This document shows positions 34,037 through 42,629 of a stretch of 64,000 bases of DNA, piece after piece (the stretch's first letter is position 1; each line of letters opens with the position of its first letter). The stretch covers positions 1-64,000 of the forward strand of contig NZ_SJSB01000001.1 in assembly GCF_004352835.1 (NCBI RefSeq), written 5' to 3'. The translations under genes and the position numbers were made by a program. This DNA is from Marinomonas flavescens (GTDB taxonomy: Bacteria > Pseudomonadota > Gammaproteobacteria > Pseudomonadales > Marinomonadaceae). Under the pieces are notes generated by a model. The model was not told where the DNA came from. It saw only the letters and a list, made by a program, of their open reading frames with translations, and did not search any database.

Positions 34037-35121
34037 AAATACTTTACGGTGTTCAAGGGACGGGAAATGGTCATATTTCACGTGCACGTTCGATGGCGGC
34101 AGAATTTAAGTTAGCTGGCATTGAGGTTGATTTTATTTTTTCAGGTCGTTCAAAATCTGACTATTTTGATATGGAAATCTTTGGGAATTACCGTTTTTTT
34201 AAAGGGCTGAGTTTTGTCTCTAAAAATGGACAATTGGATTTTATATCCACTTGCAGAAAAGCGAATCTCTTCACCTTGTTTAAGGATGTTCGTGAGCTAA
34301 ATACGCGCGGTTATGATTTGGTGATTACCGACTTTGAGCCTGTAGTAGCGTGGGCTGCTAAACGACAGGGAACACCTTGTCTTGGCTTTGGGCATCAGTA
34401 TGCTTTTAGTCATAATATTCCTCGTTATACTGGGAAGCGTTTATCGCAATGGATTTTGTCTAACTTTGCTCCAGCAACAACTCGATTAGGAGCCCATTGG
34501 CATCACTTTGGTTATCCTATTTTACCGCCGATCATCGATTCCCATGAGAAAAAAACGAATCCAGATGATAAGTCTGTGTTGGTCTATTTGCCTTTTGAAA
34601 ACAGTGAAGAGGTGATGGAATGGCTAGAAGAGGTGCCAAATTATGATTTTCGTTTGCATTGCAAAGACATTGATCCTGGGGTTTACGGAAATGTAGAAGT
34701 GTTTCCTTTTAGCCTGAATGAATTTCAAAAAAATCTTAGTGAGTGTGAATCTGTGTTGTGTAACGCTGGGTTTGAATTGAATTCAGAGGCGTTGCAATTA
34801 GGTCGCCGAATTCTAGCGAAACCCATGCAGGGACAAATTGAGCAACTCTCTAATATGATTGCATTGGATACGTTAGGGCTGGCCCATACCAGTGAACATC
34901 TTAATTCACAGGTTATTCAGTACTGGTTGGATAGCAGTCGAGTGGTACAAGTCTCTTATCCTAATGTTGCTCGTGCTGTAGTGGCTTGGCTGCAAGCGGA
35001 TAATAACATCACGATAGAGGACCTATGTGCTGATTTATGGGCTCAAACGCCAAACAGTGCAGGAATTGATTTTACCTTTCCATCTGATACTCAAATAACA
35101 ACAGGTCACTTCGCCGTATAG
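34033..35121 (+). CDS. Glycosyltransferase of the MJ1255/VC2487 family (GT-B fold)
   Basis: This 362-residue protein begins KILYGVQGTGNGHISRARSM, the glycine-rich N-terminal loop of the MurG-like MJ1255/VC2487 glycosyltransferase family. The mid-protein stretch VITDFEPVVAWAAKRQGTPCLGFGHQYAF and the late VLCNAGFELNSEALQLGRRIL (nucleotide-sugar site) support this. Donor and acceptor are unknown. I start it at 34033, the ATG that overlaps the PAP2 stop; longer frames run inside that gene. PldA lies upstream behind its own terminator, so the cluster is envelope-lipid in character. Confidence 0.86.
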   Translation: MKILYGVQGTGNGHISRARSMAAEFKLAGIEVDFIFSGRSKSDYFDMEIFGNYRFFKGLSFVSKNGQLDFISTCRKANLFTLFKDVRELNTRGYDLVITDFEPVVAWAAKRQGTPCLGFGHQYAFSHNIPRYTGKRLSQWILSNFAPATTRLGAHWHHFGYPILPPIIDSHEKKTNPDDKSVLVYLPFENSEEVMEWLEEVPNYDFRLHCKDIDPGVYGNVEVFPFSLNEFQKNLSECESVLCNAGFELNSEALQLGRRILAKPMQGQIEQLSNMIALDTLGLAHTSEHLNSQVIQYWLDSSRVVQVSYPNVARAVVAWLQADNNITIEDLCADLWAQTPNSAGIDFTFPSDTQITTGHFAV

Positions 35122-35190
35122 CCAATCTGATTATTTCAGGTGTATTTGAACCTGCTTAGTTCGAACAAAAGACGACATAACATAGTAAGA

Positions 35191-35238
35191 AGTCCCTTTG
35201 ACGTTCATTGAGCTGAAAAATCACAAAGGGGCTTTTTT
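35191..35238 (+). terminator. Intrinsic terminator after the glycosyltransferase gene
   Basis: AGTCCCTTTG at 35191-35200 pairs with CAAAGGGGCT around 35224-35233, followed by TTTTT. It lies between convergent genes. Confidence 0.72.
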
Positions 35239-35269
35239 ACTAATGCCTATTTAGTAAATAATGAAACCA

Positions 35270-36187
35270 CTAAACGTTCAAATTACGATTAAAAAATTCG
35301 AGTGTTCTAGACCAAGCAAGTTCGGCATTTTTTTCTTGATAGCGTGCCGTTGAGTCGTTATGAAAACCATGGTTTGCCTTAGGATAAATATACGCGCTGT
35401 ACTCTATATCGTGGGCTTTTAACGTGTTCTCATAATCTGGCCAAGTGGCATTGACGCGTTTATCAAGCTCAGCAAAGTGCAATTGCAATGGACCGCGAAT
35501 TTTATCTAGGTTTGATTTGGCGGGCGTTCCGTAAAAAGGCGCTCCAGCAGCAATAGTATCAGGCATGCTTGCAGCCAATGCATTGGTTAAATAACCACCA
35601 TAACAAAAGCCAACCATTCCTACTTTTCCAGTACTAAAATCATGATTTTTTAGCAGAGTGGCGGCATCCATAAAGTCGCCTTCTATTTTTGTACCATCTA
35701 ATGTTTTCTGCATAGCACGCCCTTCATCATCGTTACCTGGATACCCCCCAAGCGGAAAAAGTGCATCAGGCGCGAAAGCAATAAACCCAGCCTTAGCAAG
35801 TCGGCGAGCGACATCTTCGATGTAAGGGTTAAGTCCACGGTTTTCATGCGCCACCAGTACCGTAGGTGCTTTGTTTGTAGCATTGACACCTTTTGGAACC
35901 ACTAGGTAGCCACGGCCTTTGCCATGACCATTAGGGGTATCAAAGACTAAGTAACTGGCGGTGATATCCGAATCATTAAATGACACTTGTTCGGCGAGGG
36001 CGTAATTTGGTATTAATGCACCAGCCACCAAGGGTAAGGTTAATCCTGCCATGCTAAGTGTGCTCAAGCGAGATAAGAAGGTGCGTCGGTCAATATCGCC
36101 ATGGGCGTATTCGTCGTACCAGTCAAAAGCTTCTTGTGGGATATCTGTTGCTGATATTTTTCGGTCTGAATGTTTAATTATTTCCAT
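35270..36187 (-). CDS. Tat-exported dienelactone hydrolase-family protein
   Basis: This 305-residue alpha/beta hydrolase has a twin-arginine signal (DRRTFLSRLS at residues 33-42, then a hydrophobic segment ending near ALAE at 66), so it is probably exported folded. The nucleophile is Cys in GFCYGG near residue 190, and the histidine lies in NHGFHND near the C terminus, matching the dienelactone hydrolase triad Cys-Asp-His. YghX-like proteins are closest. I start it at 36187 with AGGA upstream; a longer in-frame start adds 21 non-conserved residues. The substrate is unknown. Confidence 0.88.
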   Translation of the reverse strand: MEIIKHSDRKISATDIPQEAFDWYDEYAHGDIDRRTFLSRLSTLSMAGLTLPLVAGALIPNYALAEQVSFNDSDITASYLVFDTPNGHGKGRGYLVVPKGVNATNKAPTVLVAHENRGLNPYIEDVARRLAKAGFIAFAPDALFPLGGYPGNDDEGRAMQKTLDGTKIEGDFMDAATLLKNHDFSTGKVGMVGFCYGGYLTNALAASMPDTIAAGAPFYGTPAKSNLDKIRGPLQLHFAELDKRVNATWPDYENTLKAHDIEYSAYIYPKANHGFHNDSTARYQEKNAELAWSRTLEFFNRNLNV

Positions 36188-36397
36188 TATTGCTAATCCT
36201 TTTTTATGGTTCCTAGGTTTCATCAATAAGTGATACAACGAAAAGATCATGATTTGGCATTGGTTTAGAGGCTATTTTCTTAAGGTAGTTCAATATTGAA
36301 ATAGGCGTTGATCTTTTTTTTCCCTGATCACGTAAGATAAATGAGAGATGGTTTTTTCATCATGTTTATTAAGATAACTGATTGGGAATCAAACGAA

Positions 36398-37120
36398 ATG
36401 ACACGCAAAATGCCAATTATCATTACAGGCGGAGCGCAACGAATTGGCTTGGCCTGTGCTAAAGCATTGACGGCAGATGGCTATGATGTCGTTGTGACGT
36501 ATCGCCATACAAAAACAAGCATTGTCGAATTAGAAAAATTGGGTGTACGTTGCCTGCGTGCTGATTTTTCCTCACAACTGGGTATTGATGAATTTATTAA
36601 GCAAATACATCAAGATTATTCAGGCGTGCGGGCTCTTATTCACAACGCATCTGAGTGGGGCGCGGAAGCTGAGAGCGCAGACTTAGCTCAATTGATGGAA
36701 AGAATGTGGCAAATCCACGTATTTGCGCCTTATCGTATAAATCTCGCTTTTGAAGCTTTACTATGTAACGGGTTTGAACATCAAGGCAAAGCAGACATTA
36801 TTCATATGACGGATTATGTGGCTGAAAAAGGCAGTGATAAGCATATTGCCTACGCTTCTAGTAAGGCTGGCTTGGCAAACTTAACGTGTTCCTTTGCAAA
36901 ACGATTTGCGCCAAAAGTAAATGTAAATTCCATCGCACCTTCTTTATTGATGTTTAATCCTGAAGATAATGCTGAATATCGTCAAAAAGCATTGAATAAA
37001 TCCCTTTTACACCAAGAGCCAGGTGAAAAAGAGGGGGTACTAGCGGTACAATATATATTAACTAACCGCTATATGACGGGTCGGACCCTGTCTCTAGATG
37101 GAGGTAGGCATTTAGTTTAG
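36398..37120 (+). CDS. folM: Dihydromonapterin reductase
   Basis: FolM is a short-chain dehydrogenase that makes tetrahydromonapterin and can also reduce dihydrofolate. The 240-residue protein shows the N-terminal cofactor motif TGGAQRIGLA (residues 10-19), the NAS motif and the active-site Tyr-x3-Lys in YASSKAGL, as in E. coli FolM. I start it at the ATG at 36398, consistent with the SDR fold; an in-frame start at 36341 would add 19 residues with no homology. folE follows after 87 bases, so the pair serves pterin synthesis. Confidence 0.88.
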   Translation: MTRKMPIIITGGAQRIGLACAKALTADGYDVVVTYRHTKTSIVELEKLGVRCLRADFSSQLGIDEFIKQIHQDYSGVRALIHNASEWGAEAESADLAQLMERMWQIHVFAPYRINLAFEALLCNGFEHQGKADIIHMTDYVAEKGSDKHIAYASSKAGLANLTCSFAKRFAPKVNVNSIAPSLLMFNPEDNAEYRQKALNKSLLHQEPGEKEGVLAVQYILTNRYMTGRTLSLDGGRHLV

Positions 37121-37207
37121 CCAGACGTAAAGGTCAACTGAAGGCCTCTTATTTTTTATAAAAGCCTCCATGTCATCGGACAGGGTATAGCAACTTGGGG
37201 TATCGAT

Positions 37208-37891
37208 ATGAACACTGCTGTAGCAGAACCAACAAATGTAAGTAATTTAGTACTGTCTGAAGAAGCAATAAAAGTACGTGACGCTTTGGTAAATCATGGT
37301 CTTGAAACCCCCATGATTAATAATGGCTTAACAACAGAAGAAAAGTATCAGCGTATTAAAAATGCATTTGAAGATGTTGTTAGCACGTTAGGCTTAGATT
37401 TAACCGATGATAGTTTAGCGGAAACCCCACATCGCATTGCAAAAATGTATGTGAGAGAGATTTTCTCGGGTCTAGATTACGCTCAATTTCCTAAAATTAC
37501 GGTCATCGACAACAAGATGAAAGTCGATGAAATGGTAAAAGTAAGTAACATTAGTTTTACCAGTACCTGCGAGCATCATTTTGTCACAATAGATGGCTTT
37601 GCTAAGGTCGCTTATTTGCCTAAAAACAAAATAATTGGCTTATCAAAAATAAACCGTATTGTTCGCTTTTTTGCACAGCGCCCACAAGTACAGGAGCGCC
37701 TAACTCAGCAGATTCTTGTTACTTTACAAATTTTATTAGAAACGGACAATGTCGCGGTGAGCATCAATGCAACACATTATTGTGTGAAGGCGCGAGGTGT
37801 TATGGACGCCAGTTCCTCTACGCAAACAACAGCATTAGGTGGGCTATTTAAGCGCAGTGATAAAACGCGTGGCGAGTTCCTAACAAATTGA
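37208..37891 (+). CDS. folE: GTP cyclohydrolase I
   Basis: FolE converts GTP to dihydroneopterin triphosphate, the first step to folate and tetrahydromonapterin. The 227-residue protein shows the [17 protein letters not shown] stretch, the zinc site Cys and His in [12 protein letters not shown], and the third Cys in CVKARGVMD, all in the order of E. coli FolE. Its N-terminal 45 residues are variable, as in the family. Because folM is directly upstream, this copy may mainly feed monapterin, and other fol genes are not in the window. A terminator follows. Confidence 0.96.
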   Translation: MNTAVAEPTNVSNLVLSEEAIKVRDALVNHGLETPMINNGLTTEEKYQRIKNAFEDVVSTLGLDLTDDSLAETPHRIAKMYVREIFSGLDYAQFPKITVIDNKMKVDEMVKVSNISFTSTCEHHFVTIDGFAKVAYLPKNKIIGLSKINRIVRFFAQRPQVQERLTQQILVTLQILLETDNVAVSINATHYCVKARGVMDASSSTQTTALGGLFKRSDKTRGEFLTN

Positions 37892-37952
37892 GAGCTGAGA
37901 TAATTACGTATTTAGAACATTAAATATAAGTGATACTTGCTAACCGTATTCT

Positions 37953-37992
37953 AAAAAAGAGTCTGCATTTTTGTAGGCTCTTTTTTTATATT
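37953..37992 (+). terminator. Intrinsic terminator after folE
   Basis: AAAAAAGAGTCTGCA pairs with TGTAGGCTCTTTTTTT (two G-T wobbles) around a short T-rich loop. Confidence 0.8.
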
Positions 37993-38044
37993 AGGTCACA
38001 ATAGGTAGCCTAATTAAGAGGCGTTTACAGATGAGAAAAATACC

Positions 38045-38317
38045 ATGACAACACCGAAAAAAAACACTTGGTTTCCACCGAAAAAGAATGGTTGGGGTTG
38101 GGGAAAACCTCATACTTGGCAAGGGTGGGCTGTTCTCGCCGTGTATTTTTTAGCCGTTGTTATGATTTGTTTTATTTATGACCCCAAAATCGAACTAATG
38201 TCATGGGCAATATGGGTTGGCTCTATGACCCTAGTATTACTCGTTGTTTATGTAGTGAAAGGCGATTCGCCAAGTTGGAAATGGAAAGCGATCAAGAAGA
38301 AACGACGCTTTAAGTAA
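38045..38317 (+). CDS. Small two-helix membrane protein of unknown function
   Basis: The 90-residue protein begins with a basic, Trp/Pro-rich tail (WFPPKKNGWGWGKPHTWQGW at residues 9-28), then two hydrophobic segments at about 29-46 and 53-69, and ends in a strongly basic stretch (KWKAIKKKRRFK). The charge pattern predicts both ends cytoplasmic. A GA-rich stretch (GATGAGAAAAA) upstream could serve as a weak ribosome binding site. I do not recognise the family. The composition and start support a real gene. Confidence 0.72.
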   Translation: MTTPKKNTWFPPKKNGWGWGKPHTWQGWAVLAVYFLAVVMICFIYDPKIELMSWAIWVGSMTLVLLVVYVVKGDSPSWKWKAIKKKRRFK

Positions 38318-38364
38318 TGATAAGCAGCGTTTCTTCTCTTTGATAACGTATTTACTATGAATGA

Positions 38365-39576
38365 TTAGTCATTGGCTTTTTCGAGCTTATTTCGTTGCAC
38401 TAGATGCGGAAATAAATACATCCAAATCCCCACGATAGCAATCGTACCGACACCACCAATAATAATGGCAGGAACAACACCAAACCATGCGGCGGTTACG
38501 CCAGATTCGAATTCTCCTAATTGATTAGAACTGCCAATAAAAACCGAATTTGCCGCACTGACTCGACCGCGCATTTCATCAGGTGTTTCAAGTTGTACTA
38601 GCGTAGACCGGATCACTACGCTGATCATGTCTGATGAGCCGAGTAGTACTAGAGCAACCATAGATAAGATTAGATTCTCAGACAACCCAAATAAAATCGT
38701 AGCGACGCCAAAAACGGCCACGGCAGCAAACATGATCTTGCCTACACTGTGTTGCAATGGCCGACGCGCTAGGTAGATCGACATCAACAACGCTCCAAGG
38801 GCTGGCGCACAGCGTAAGAGTCCTAATCCCCAAGGGCCAGTATGAAGAATGTCTTTCGCGACAATCGGTAACAATGCTGTCGCCCCACCTAGTAAGACGG
38901 CAAACATATCCAATGACACTGATCCCAAAATCACTTTGTTGCCGCGTATAAATGAAAAGCCCCCAAGCAGATGGCCAAGGCTAATGGGTGTTTTGGTTTT
39001 GATTGAGAAGTTATATTGCAAGAAAAACATGATTCCACAGGCAACAAGGAAGCAGCTCATACTGGTTAAGTAGAGTGTTGTTGGCCCTAATAAATAGATG
39101 ATCCCACCAAGTGCAGGGCCTGCAATCACACTAATTTCACGAGCTGAGGCGATAGCACTCATGGCGCGAGACAGCATTTCGTTAGGAATTAAATTGGGCA
39201 AAATGGCTTGATTCGCTGGCATTTCAAACGCTCTAGCGGTGCCCAGCATAGCTGCACAAAGATAGATCATTTGAGCTGAGATAGAGTCGGTTATATTTCC
39301 GAATGCTAAAATCCCTACAGTGAATGCCATGCAAAAACGAGTACAGACGCATATGATGCGACGATTATAACGATCGGCCACATGACCAACGACCAAGGTT
39401 AACGCTAGCTGAGGAAGAAACTGACAAAGACCTACTAAGCCCAGAGCAAGTGGGCTATTCGTTAGGTTATACATTTGCCAACCTATGCCGACACTGAGCA
39501 TTTGAAAAGCAAAAGAGGACGCTATTTGTCCAATCCAATAATGGACAAAATTAGGGTGCTTAAAAAGTGATGACAT
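38365..39576 (-). CDS. MFS transporter (EntS-like MFS_3 class)
   Basis: A 403-residue permease with twelve predicted helices. The N-terminal WIGQIASSFAFQMLSVGIGWQMY and the loop 2-3 motif GHVADRYNRR, then PANQAILPNLIP, are typical of the MFS_3 class that includes enterobactin exporter EntS and many putative exporters. Its cargo cannot be told. It lies alone between convergent folE-side genes and the AraC regulator, 224 bases from the latter's end, with no siderophore genes nearby. Confidence 0.88.
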   Translation of the reverse strand: MSSLFKHPNFVHYWIGQIASSFAFQMLSVGIGWQMYNLTNSPLALGLVGLCQFLPQLALTLVVGHVADRYNRRIICVCTRFCMAFTVGILAFGNITDSISAQMIYLCAAMLGTARAFEMPANQAILPNLIPNEMLSRAMSAIASAREISVIAGPALGGIIYLLGPTTLYLTSMSCFLVACGIMFFLQYNFSIKTKTPISLGHLLGGFSFIRGNKVILGSVSLDMFAVLLGGATALLPIVAKDILHTGPWGLGLLRCAPALGALLMSIYLARRPLQHSVGKIMFAAVAVFGVATILFGLSENLILSMVALVLLGSSDMISVVIRSTLVQLETPDEMRGRVSAANSVFIGSSNQLGEFESGVTAAWFGVVPAIIIGGVGTIAIVGIWMYLFPHLVQRNKLEKAND

Positions 39577-39800
39577 AATCGCCTTAATATCTTAATTGCT
39601 CGAAAAGCAACACATGAAGGACTGCATTAAAAGGGAACCTAACGACTCAGGGGAGAGATGTAAGCATAGGGCGTCACTATACTAGAGGTGTACTTTGGTT
39701 GACTAGATCTACAGGTCTAAATGTTAGAATATTAGAGGAACCTATCCGTGAATTGCCGATTTCATTTTTAGTGCCAATCCTAATGGGCAGAACACAGGAC

Positions 39801-40724
39801 CTAATTCAATTTTGTCTGTGCTATTGCTCTGGGCGTTACCCCAAAATGTTGATGAAAGCGGCGGCTAAAATGGCTTAGGCTTTGATAGCCCAGCTCATAA
39901 CTCACTTCGGTCACAGAAACGTGTTCTTGTAAGCGTTGATACGCTCGACTCATTCTTCGTTGATGCTGGTATTCAGCAGGAGTGCAGTTTAACTGGCGCT
40001 TAAAGGCATCATAGAAACGGCTACGACTCATACAGGCTTTTTTGCTTAACTCTGTTATATCCAAAGGAAGTGCTAAGTTTTGCTCGATCCAATGTAAAAC
40101 ACAGGTGAGGCCGTTGGCGTCAGGATTGTGTTGGGTAAAGTGCAGTAAGGCATCGCGGCCATGGTGGCGCAAAATGCGCGTGACTAATTCACTGACACCA
40201 AAATCCACCAGCAAGTCACGATCTGGGTCATTTTGTACAAAATCACTGGTCAGCCTATCCAATAGCTGCTGCGTCGCTTGGGTATGTAGAGTATGCAGAG
40301 GTTGGTTTGGATCCAGCGGAATCTTTGTAGGAATGGGAGATGACGACATAATGTCGTTCATCCGATCGCAAATTTGAGCGACGCGTTCTTTTGAAATCTC
40401 AATGGTCAGGCAGGTGGTAGGTAAGTCTAACTGTGCTTCAGGAAAGTCGATAAAGACTTCTTCATCAGGGGATAAAATAAAAGACTCATGAGGCAGAAAA
40501 GAGATGTTTTCACGGGTTTTCGTATGCATGACTTTTGCGCCCTTTACCATTCCACAATACAGCAAGGAACTGGCTTTTAGGCTGACTTTCTGTGCTTGTT
40601 CATAGGTATCGTAAATGCTTAATTCGGCGTGAGGGCCGGCGAAACAAACACGATTCTCTATCAGCTTGGTTGGAGTACGCTTTTGCCAAACAAGTGGATT
40701 CCCACCCGTGAAAGATTTATTCAT
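39801..40724 (-). CDS. AraC-family transcriptional regulator
   Basis: This 307-residue protein has a two-helix-turn-helix AraC domain at the C terminus: DITELSKKACMSRSRFYDAFKRQ followed by VTEVSYELGYQSLSHFSRRFHQHFGVTPRAI, the standard sub-domains. The N-terminal half is a cupin-like sensing domain. It is divergent from the aldehyde dehydrogenase gene at 40966 and almost certainly activates it. Two CAGACAA copies, 21 bp apart at 40825 and 40846, lie between them. I use the ATG at 40724. Confidence 0.92.
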   Translation of the reverse strand: MNKSFTGGNPLVWQKRTPTKLIENRVCFAGPHAELSIYDTYEQAQKVSLKASSLLYCGMVKGAKVMHTKTRENISFLPHESFILSPDEEVFIDFPEAQLDLPTTCLTIEISKERVAQICDRMNDIMSSSPIPTKIPLDPNQPLHTLHTQATQQLLDRLTSDFVQNDPDRDLLVDFGVSELVTRILRHHGRDALLHFTQHNPDANGLTCVLHWIEQNLALPLDITELSKKACMSRSRFYDAFKRQLNCTPAEYQHQRRMSRAYQRLQEHVSVTEVSYELGYQSLSHFSRRFHQHFGVTPRAIAQTKLN

Positions 40725-40824
40725 TAACACACCTCTGAATTATTTTTGTGTTTTGGCGCGGTGTCTTTATTTGCAGTATTAATCATCTACCTTGATTTGC
40801 TCTGGGTCAATATAAATGGATACA

Positions 40825-40852
40825 CAGACAAATATCGTGGACTGGCAGACAA
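40825..40852 (+). promoter_or_regulatory. Direct repeat CAGACAA with 21-bp period (AraC-type operator candidate)
   Basis: CAGACAA occurs at 40825-40831 and 40846-40852, exactly two helical turns apart, in the 241-base divergent region. This spacing is what AraC-family activators prefer for their two binding domains. Confidence 0.5.
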
Positions 40853-40965
40853 GTTTTTATCTTGAGTTGTTTCTACAGTGGAGGTGAGAGAAATTAATTA
40901 TTTCTAAGCCGTATTAAAAAGCACTGCAAAACTCATTACAAAAACAACAAGAGTGGAGATAGATT

Positions 40966-42483
40966 ATGATTTATGCAAAACCAGGCAGTACGGGTAGCGT
41001 TGTTACATTTCAACAGCAATATGGAAACTACATTGGCGGAGATTGGGTTGCGCCAGTAAAGGGCCAGTATTTTGATAATGTTAGCCCTGTTACTGGTGAA
41101 GTTTTTTGCCAAATTCCACGATCCTCAGAAGAAGATATCAACCTTGCCTTGGATGCCGCCCATGGAGCTCGCGAAGCGTGGGGTAAAACATCGGTTGCGG
41201 CGCGCTCTAATATTTTGCTTAAAATAGCGGATCGAATCGAACAAAACCTAGAGCTATTAGCCGTAGCAGAGACTTGGGATAACGGTAAAGCAGTACGTGA
41301 AACTTTGAATGCGGACATTCCTTTGGCCGTCGATCATTTTCGTTACTTTGCTGGTTGTTTACGAGCACAAGAAGGCACCGCCGCTGAGCTAGATGAACAC
41401 ACAGTGGCATATCATTTTCATGAACCTTTAGGGGTAGTTGGTCAGATTATTCCTTGGAACTTTCCGATCTTAATGGCCGCTTGGAAGTTGGCTCCTGCAT
41501 TGGCCGCAGGCAATTGTGTGGTGCTGAAACCCGCAGAACAAACCCCTGCGTCTATCCTTGAATTAGCGAAACTGATCGGTGATTTATTGCCTGCTGGGGT
41601 GTTAAATATCGTCAATGGTTTCGGTAAAGAGGCGGGTCAAGCACTGGCGTCCAGCAAACGTATTGCGAAAATCGCGTTCACTGGTTCGACCCCAGTGGGT
41701 GCTCAGATTTTGCATTGTGCCGCCGAAAACATCATTCCATCTACCGTTGAGCTAGGTGGTAAGTCTCCTAATATTTATTTTGCTGACATCATGCAGCAAG
41801 AAGAGTCCTACATCAGTAAATGTGTCGAAGGTTTGGTATTGGCTTTCTTTAACCAAGGAGAAGTGTGTACTTGCCCATCTCGCGCCCTGGTTCATGAGTC
41901 TATTTATGACGAATTTATCAAACTCGTTATTGAGCGTACCAAAACCATTCAACGTGGCGACCCATTAGATACAGACACTCAAGTAGGCGCTCAAGCATCG
42001 AAACAGCAGTTTGATAAAATCCTGAGCTATATGGATATTGGCAAAGAAGAAGGTGCTGAGCTATTGATTGGTGGCGGTGTGGCGACAGTACCGGGCTTTG
42101 AAAACGGCTTCTACATGGAACCGACCTTATTCAAAGGCACGAATGACATGCGGGTATTCCAAGAAGAAATTTTTGGCCCAGTAGTCAGCATCGTTACCTT
42201 TAAAGACGAAGCAGAAGCCTTGGCGATTGCCAATGACAGTGAGTTTGGTTTAGGTGCTGGCGTTTGGACTCGTGATACGAATCTAGCGTATCGCATGGGG
42301 CGTAATATTCAAGCAGGACGAGTCTGGATGAACTGTTATCACCAGTATCCAGCGCATTCAGCATTTGGTGGTTATAAAAAATCAGGTGTGGGTCGTGAAA
42401 CTCATAAAGTTGCGCTCGAACATTATCAACAAACGAAAAACTTGCTAGTCAGTTACGATATTAACCCGCTAGGATTTTTCTAA
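40966..42483 (+). CDS. NAD(P)-dependent aldehyde dehydrogenase (AldB/ExaC-like)
   Basis: A 505-residue tetrameric-type aldehyde dehydrogenase. The catalytic Glu lies in VELGGKSPN (about residue 262) and the nucleophile Cys in FNQGEVCTC (about 301), with the NAD-binding FTGSTPVG motif in between and the oxyanion Asn in IPWNFPI. The N terminus and length resemble AldB of E. coli and ExaC of Pseudomonas, which oxidise acetaldehyde and related aliphatic aldehydes. GGAG lies 8 bases upstream. An AraC regulator sits divergently, so expression is probably induced by the aldehyde or its alcohol. Confidence 0.93.
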   Translation: MIYAKPGSTGSVVTFQQQYGNYIGGDWVAPVKGQYFDNVSPVTGEVFCQIPRSSEEDINLALDAAHGAREAWGKTSVAARSNILLKIADRIEQNLELLAVAETWDNGKAVRETLNADIPLAVDHFRYFAGCLRAQEGTAAELDEHTVAYHFHEPLGVVGQIIPWNFPILMAAWKLAPALAAGNCVVLKPAEQTPASILELAKLIGDLLPAGVLNIVNGFGKEAGQALASSKRIAKIAFTGSTPVGAQILHCAAENIIPSTVELGGKSPNIYFADIMQQEESYISKCVEGLVLAFFNQGEVCTCPSRALVHESIYDEFIKLVIERTKTIQRGDPLDTDTQVGAQASKQQFDKILSYMDIGKEEGAELLIGGGVATVPGFENGFYMEPTLFKGTNDMRVFQEEIFGPVVSIVTFKDEAEALAIANDSEFGLGAGVWTRDTNLAYRMGRNIQAGRVWMNCYHQYPAHSAFGGYKKSGVGRETHKVALEHYQQTKNLLVSYDINPLGFF

Positions 42484-42517
42484 CATTCTCTTGTCTATTA
42501 ACCCCCTTTAGACAACT

Positions 42518-42546
42518 TTAGGGCCCTTCGGGGCTCTTTTTTTTGC
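42518..42546 (+). terminator. Intrinsic terminator after the aldehyde dehydrogenase
   Basis: TAGGGCCCTTCGGGGCTC forms a stem with a TTCG tetraloop, followed by T8. Confidence 0.88.
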
Positions 42547-42557
42547 ATAGCGTTAAC

Positions 42558-42594
42558 GAAAAAAACCCAAAAGAGGCGACTCTTTTGGGTTTTA
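42558..42594 (-). terminator. Intrinsic terminator after the AGCS symporter
   Basis: AAAACCCAAAAGAG pairs with CTCTTTTGGGTTTT around GCGA. Its A-rich 5' flank provides the T tail on the minus strand, 36 bases after the symporter stop. Confidence 0.85.
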
Positions 42595-42629
42595 ATGGAT
42601 TCAATAAAATAGTGTTTTATCGAAACCTG

